Of a stretch of DNA of 64,000 nucleotides, positions 60,254 to 64,000 are shown piece by piece. The stretch comes from Paenibacillus turpanensis. Its GTDB lineage: Bacteria > Bacillota > Bacilli > Paenibacillales > YIM-B00363. The first letter of the stretch is position 1; the number at the start of each line of letters is the position of its first letter. The translations under genes were made by a program, and so were the position numbers. The stretch lies in NCBI RefSeq assembly GCF_011421635.1, contig NZ_WTLI01000024.1:1-64000 (forward strand). Reading direction: 5' to 3'. Below the pieces are notes generated by a model, which saw only the letters and a program-made list of their open reading frames with translations, searched no databases and was not told the DNA's origin.

Positions 60254-61060
60254 ATGGAGCTTGCTGTGCGCGATTTATGCTTCGGTTACGGGGATAAAGA
60301 GACGATTCGCGGTATTTCGCTCACGCTTGGAGAAGGGCAGTGTGTTTCGATTGTGGGTCCGAATGGGGCGGGAAAAACGACGCTGTTAAAATGCTTGGGC
60401 GCGATTGTGCCTACCAAACGCGGCGTCATTGCACTGGATGGGAAGCCATTGATGGAATACGCCGCGAAAGAACGGGCTCGGCGTATCGCGTATGTACCTC
60501 AGCAGGGGGCGGGTTCCTTCCCGATGACTGTCATGGATACAGTCATGCTCGGCCGGAAGCCTTATGTTTCTTGGAGCATAGGAGAGCGTGATCTCTTGAT
60601 CGTTGAGAGGATCCTTCAAGATCTTAACCTGACGGCGATGTCATCCCGATTTGTCGATGAGCTTAGCGGGGGAGAGCGTCAGAAGGTATGGATTGCCAGG
60701 GCGCTGGCTCAGCAGCCCGACATATTGCTGCTGGACGAGCCCATAGCTGCACTCGATATTCGTCATCAGCTTGAGGTGCTCGAGAAGACGCGGGAATTAG
60801 CATCACGGGATGGGACATTAATTGTGATGATTCTGCATGATTTGGAGCTTGCGGCGCGATTTTCCGACCGCCTTATTTTAATGAACCGGGGCGAGGTCGT
60901 CATGAAGGGACAGCCGTCAGAAGTGCTGACACACGACCGCATCCGCGAGGTTTACGGGGTCGAGGTAGTGCTGGAAAACGGGCCTCTAGGCTTGAAAGTG
61001 ACTCCGGTACGCCCTTTACCCAAGCTAACTGAAGGAAAAGTTGAGGGAATAATGCGATGA
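60254..61060 (+). CDS. ABC transporter ATPase (BtuD/FecE-like)
   Basis: This 268-residue ATPase has Walker A GPNGAGKTTLLK, Q-loop YVPQQG, signature LSGGERQKVWIARAL, Walker B ILLLDEPIAALD and switch His ILHDLELAARF. It powers the BtuC-like permease. GGGGAGGGG is before the ATG at 60254; the frame upstream overlaps the permease. Its stop overlaps the methyltransferase ATG (ATGA), so the last gene is translationally coupled. Confidence 0.95.
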   Translation: MELAVRDLCFGYGDKETIRGISLTLGEGQCVSIVGPNGAGKTTLLKCLGAIVPTKRGVIALDGKPLMEYAAKERARRIAYVPQQGAGSFPMTVMDTVMLGRKPYVSWSIGERDLLIVERILQDLNLTAMSSRFVDELSGGERQKVWIARALAQQPDILLLDEPIAALDIRHQLEVLEKTRELASRDGTLIVMILHDLELAARFSDRLILMNRGEVVMKGQPSEVLTHDRIREVYGVEVVLENGPLGLKVTPVRPLPKLTEGKVEGIMR

Positions 61061-61938
61061 ATTTCGGAACAAAGCTGCATGGGGATTACAAAAAGGCATG
61101 GATCGATGGCATGAGGGATTGGAATAACCGGATGCCAGAACGAATGGTTGATGATCGGCTTGAAGAGCAATTTTGGCAGGAATATTTAGAAAGACGCAAA
61201 AAAAAGCCGGAGCCGCATGCCTATGCCGTCCACATTATGGAGGAGCTGTTACCCCTTCTTCAATCGGATGACTCTGTGCTGGAAATCGGCCCCGGCTGGG
61301 GAAATTACACATTTGAAGCAGCGCGAAGAGTCAAGCAGTACAGCTGTTTCGACAGCTCCAAGAGTGTGCTGACCTACTTGCAGGAGGCGGCGGCAGCTTC
61401 TTGGATTGACGGCATGGAATTCCTTCACGGGAAGTGGGAGGAATATGCTGCAGAGGCAGATGCCTATGATGTGGTATTTGGCATCAATTGCTTTTACCGT
61501 ATGCAGGATATTGATCGTGCTATGCTAAATATGAACCGCGCGGCACGGCGACTGGCCGTGGTCGGGATGACCAGCGGTCCGGAGCCCGCTCATCTTTGGG
61601 AGATTCACCGGAAATTAGGCTACCGAATGAAATTCACACGGCGTGATTACATCTATATAACCAATGTTTTGTATCAGCTTGGCATCGATGTGAACTGCCG
61701 CATCATCCCCTTGGAGCGGACATATTCGTTTGACAGCGTAGAACAGTTTATCGAGGAGCAGCTGAAAAAAATTGTAGAGCCGGAGTTCGACCGCGTCGCT
61801 GTGGAGCGGATTGTTTCCTCTTATATTGAAGATATTGATGGAAAGCCGGGATATCGCCATCGCTTTAAGGCCGCGCTGTTGTATTGGCGGCCCGAGGCTG
61901 AGCTTCCGGCCTTGCAGACTCATAAAGGACTAGAATGA
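61057..61938 (+). CDS. class I SAM-dependent methyltransferase
   Basis: This 293-residue enzyme has motif I VLEIGPGWGNYTFEAARR (residues 78-95), an acidic motif II in FDSSKSV and DVVFGINCFYRM as the motif III-IV region. It is the fourth gene of the B12-riboswitch operon (ATGA overlap), so its expression rises when B12 is scarce. Its substrate is unknown; a corrinoid, a tetrapyrrole, or a metallophore remain options. It does not look like a precorrin methyltransferase (those are class III). Confidence 0.85.
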   Translation: MNFGTKLHGDYKKAWIDGMRDWNNRMPERMVDDRLEEQFWQEYLERRKKKPEPHAYAVHIMEELLPLLQSDDSVLEIGPGWGNYTFEAARRVKQYSCFDSSKSVLTYLQEAAAASWIDGMEFLHGKWEEYAAEADAYDVVFGINCFYRMQDIDRAMLNMNRAARRLAVVGMTSGPEPAHLWEIHRKLGYRMKFTRRDYIYITNVLYQLGIDVNCRIIPLERTYSFDSVEQFIEEQLKKIVEPEFDRVAVERIVSSYIEDIDGKPGYRHRFKAALLYWRPEAELPALQTHKGLE

Positions 61939-61961
61939 TGCTGAAGGATACATCGATGCTG

Positions 61962-63032
61962 CTATCGATGTGTAGTCCCGTATTCACATGCGCAATGTGC
62001 AGAGGGAGAAGGCTGGGAAGCCGTAAACACGAAGGTACGCTGCATCCAAAAGCTGAGTACGAACAATAGGCCCTCCGTTACTAGCTTAGCGAAAACGAGC
62101 GGGACTCCCAGTCTTTGATGAATAAGATACAGCAAGCCATAGTTCAACAGCATAATAAGCACAACGAGAGCAAAATATTTAGGCGCAGACGAGATCATTT
62201 TTGATTTATGGCGCTTGTCAAAGACGAAGCGGCGGTTCAACGTATAATTAAAAATCGAGCTTCCGACTCGTGCTCCGATAACGGAGAAAAGCAGCTTGCC
62301 GGTCCACAGCTGCAGCAGCAGAAGCAGCACGAAGTCGAGTGCGCCAGACAGCACCGAGGATGAGCAAAACTTTAGGATCGGCGCGTACACTTTGGCGGAA
62401 TCGGCAATCGGGCGGAAATGCGACGATTTATTATTTTCAAGATATACGGTTTCGATCGGTACCTCCTGCAGCGAATACCCGTCCTTCTCCGCTTTTAGCA
62501 GCATATTCATCTCATATTCAAATCGATCGCCGGGGATTTGGCACAGCCAGTCCAGCATTGAGGCCGAAAAGCCGCGCAGGCCGGTTTGGGTATCGTGGAT
62601 GCGGCGGCCGGTCGTCAGGGCGTAAATTGCGCGTGTGACGCTGTTCCCAATCCGGCTGCGAAGCGGGACATTACCTGTGAAATATCTGCATCCGAGCACA
62701 ATCGAATATTGATGTTTTGCTACAGCATCGTTGACCCGCATTATATCAGACGGGAGATGCTGTCCATCGCTGTCCGCGCAGATGACGCCCTCGGTCTCGC
62801 CTGTTTCCTTGAGGTAATTGAAGCCGGTTTTTAAAGCGCGTCCCTTACCTAAATTGGTACAATGGGTAAGGACGATGCAGCCGGCCTCGCGAGCCGAGGC
62901 GAAAATAGTGCGATATGCCTCACCGCTTCCGTCATCGACAATGACGATCCTGGAGCTGCATGCAGTCCTAAGATTGTCGATAAGCGTTAGCAGCCGCTCA
63001 TCCGGTTCATAGGCTGGAATTACTATAGTCAT
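61962..63032 (-). CDS. GT2 glycosyltransferase fused to GtrA membrane domain
   Basis: This is a 356-residue fusion. The N-terminal DPM-like GT2 domain has VIPAYEPDERL, VIVDDGSGE, the metal-binding ADSDGQH and DTQTGLRGF; the C-terminal GtrA domain (about 225-340) has four membrane segments (ALDFVLLLLLQLWTGKLLF; FNYTLNRRFVF typical). GT2-GtrA proteins make lipid-linked sugars, often undecaprenyl-phosphate-sugar, and flip them. Its start is 25 bases from the phosphodiester glycosidase gene, so they share an operon. Confidence 0.9.
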   Translation of the reverse strand: MTIVIPAYEPDERLLTLIDNLRTACSSRIVIVDDGSGEAYRTIFASAREAGCIVLTHCTNLGKGRALKTGFNYLKETGETEGVICADSDGQHLPSDIMRVNDAVAKHQYSIVLGCRYFTGNVPLRSRIGNSVTRAIYALTTGRRIHDTQTGLRGFSASMLDWLCQIPGDRFEYEMNMLLKAEKDGYSLQEVPIETVYLENNKSSHFRPIADSAKVYAPILKFCSSSVLSGALDFVLLLLLQLWTGKLLFSVIGARVGSSIFNYTLNRRFVFDKRHKSKMISSAPKYFALVVLIMLLNYGLLYLIHQRLGVPLVFAKLVTEGLLFVLSFWMQRTFVFTASQPSPSAHCACEYGTTHR

Positions 63033-63056
63033 GATGCTCTACCTCCCTCGTAATCG

Positions 63057-64000
63057 TTATTCGGCGACATAAATAATATCGCTGACACCGCGCTCCTGCC
63101 CCTTGTTTCCCGGACGATTGACGACTCTGCCCATAAAGTACATCGTAGACGAGCCCCCTCCGTCGAGATTATAAGCATCCGTTGCCCCGAGATCCTCAAA
63201 CAATTGTGCAAATTCGTTAAGCGTCATTCCTCTGCTGTTTTCCTGCCGCCCGTCAACGACGACGAAGACGTAATGGTTGGGCGAAATGACTCCGATTCCC
63301 GTACGCGGGTTGGCAGCATCGATCGTACGGTTGCCGAAGTTCGTATCGATCTTGACGTTATCGAAATGGTCTGACGCTTCGCCGTTCTTGACCAGAACAG
63401 GCCCGAAGGAAAACGTGTTGGTGACGCCTTGCTTTAGCAATTGCTCAGCGGAAATGTCCTTCTCGTAATAAGAAGTCATCGTACCGTCGCGAAACAAGGC
63501 CAGCCCGTCTCGTGCCGGTTCGTTGCGGAACAGCTGACCATTGCGGATAATGACGCCGTCCTCGCGGAAGCCGTAATAGTCGCCGTTCATGGCAAATATT
63601 GCTTGGTTGGCGGATGCAATTTCCGAGGTGTTTGCGATAATGTTGCGGCCAAAGGCGTTGTTTGCGAAGGCGGTCAGTAGATTTGCAGCATCCTTCAGCT
63701 GAACGTCAGCGACAAAGTATGTAATTTTGCTATTGCCACTGCCGGTTTCCACTTTTTCAATTGAAATATCGATACGGTCACTCGTGTAGCTCCAATCATC
63801 GGAAGTGATGATGGACGCTGAATTTCCAGCTGAAACGGCAGCTCCTGCTGAGGAAGCAAGGGTTGCTGTGCTGGAAGCAGCGGCGGGCTTGCTTTCCACG
63901 ATGGCCTCCACATGCTGGATCAAATAGCGGTCCGCCAAGCCGTAGAGGATGGCGCCAATAGTACAAATGGTAATGGTCAGGCCGATGATGAGCTTTCTTC
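63057..64000 (-). CDS. phosphodiester glycosidase family protein (partial, start outside window)
   Basis: At least 313 residues are visible; the gene runs off the right end. The frame reads through a membrane anchor (IIGLTITICTIGAILYGLAD), then a linker rich in A and S, then a NAGPA-type domain: FAMNGDYYGFREDGVIIRNG, GVISPNHYVFVVVDGRQ, NLDGGGSSTMYFMGRVVNRP. NAGPA-like enzymes cleave GlcNAc-type sugar phosphodiesters; in Bacillus relatives act on teichoic acid or exopolysaccharide. With the GT2-GtrA it suggests a cell-envelope glycan function. Confidence 0.85.
   Translation of the reverse strand, partial: RKLIIGLTITICTIGAILYGLADRYLIQHVEAIVESKPAAASSTATLASSAGAAVSAGNSASIITSDDWSYTSDRIDISIEKVETGSGNSKITYFVADVQLKDAANLLTAFANNAFGRNIIANTSEIASANQAIFAMNGDYYGFREDGVIIRNGQLFRNEPARDGLALFRDGTMTSYYEKDISAEQLLKQGVTNTFSFGPVLVKNGEASDHFDNVKIDTNFGNRTIDAANPRTGIGVISPNHYVFVVVDGRQENSRGMTLNEFAQLFEDLGATDAYNLDGGGSSTMYFMGRVVNRPGNKGQERGVSDIIYVAE

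Noticed and set aside
1-64000. CRISPR arrays, tRNA or rRNA genes, replication origin
   Set aside because: No regular spacer-repeat array, no tRNA cloverleaf-like or rRNA-like stretch, and no DnaA-box cluster was seen by eye.

Overview
The window looks like chromosomal DNA of a Paenibacillus-like member of the Paenibacillaceae. This is inferred from gene content, not from a search. The clues are a gcvT-gcvPA-gcvPB operon behind a tandem glycine riboswitch and divergent from yqhH-yqhG, a B12-dependent class II ribonucleotide reductase, YesN/YesM-type sugar sensing with an ABC importer, a very large SLH-anchored surface protein, a copper-amine-oxidase-like stalk protein, strong AGGAGG ribosome sites and many GTG/TTG starts. 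I saw no rRNA, tRNA or CRISPR array.

Layout. 1-3.6 kb: accessory DNA with hicB and a damaged in-frame hicA, a helix-turn-helix relic and small secreted proteins. 3.7-10.1 kb: mostly minus-strand housekeeping genes (a DUF2157/GDYXXLXY pair, small proteins, yqzE, yqhG, yqhH). 10.2-17.4 kb: glycine cleavage and lipoylation (riboswitch, gcvT, gcvPA, gcvPB, lipM) plus a DUF421 protein and D-amino-acid transaminase. 17.4-20.7 kb: nrdJ with two NrdR boxes around its promoter. 21-33.4 kb: an arabinoglycan-type sugar cluster, made of response regulator, histidine kinase, membrane-tethered binding protein, lipoprotein binding protein, two permeases, a GH127 enzyme and a secreted clan GH-A enzyme carrying two CBM35/CBM6-like modules. 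Three cre-like sites lie before its transcription units. 33.4-36.9 kb: a graveyard of relics (GH127 tail, transposition ATPase, RHS toxin, TetR). 36-48.3 kb: regulators and exporters, namely an HD hydrolase, an ECF sigma with SnoaL tail, SRPBCC, an alpha/beta hydrolase with OhrR, and three exporters divergent from MocR or LysR regulators. 48.7-57 kb: cell-surface proteins. 57.6-61.9 kb: a cobalamin riboswitch and a BtuFCD-like uptake operon ending in a methyltransferase. 62-64 kb: a GT2-GtrA fusion and a phosphodiester glycosidase that runs off the window.

How the parts connect. Glycine induces gcvTPAPB, and LipM starts lipoylation of GcvH, which is not in the window. B12 uptake plausibly supplies NrdJ. 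The sugar cluster appears built to sense, cut and import a beta-L-arabinofuranosyl-containing glycan, with carbon-catabolite control through the cre-like sites.

The most unusual signal is in the secreted enzyme at 31369-33414. Its catalytic domain is interrupted directly after the WNEPDGTW acid/base motif by a carbohydrate-binding module that reads as circularly permuted: its usual first strand is at its end. Other notable signals are a long inverted repeat that can mask the Shine-Dalgarno of the binding-protein gene, an OhrR-box-like operator on the promoter of the alpha/beta hydrolase, and an IS-end-like palindrome that terminates two converging genes.
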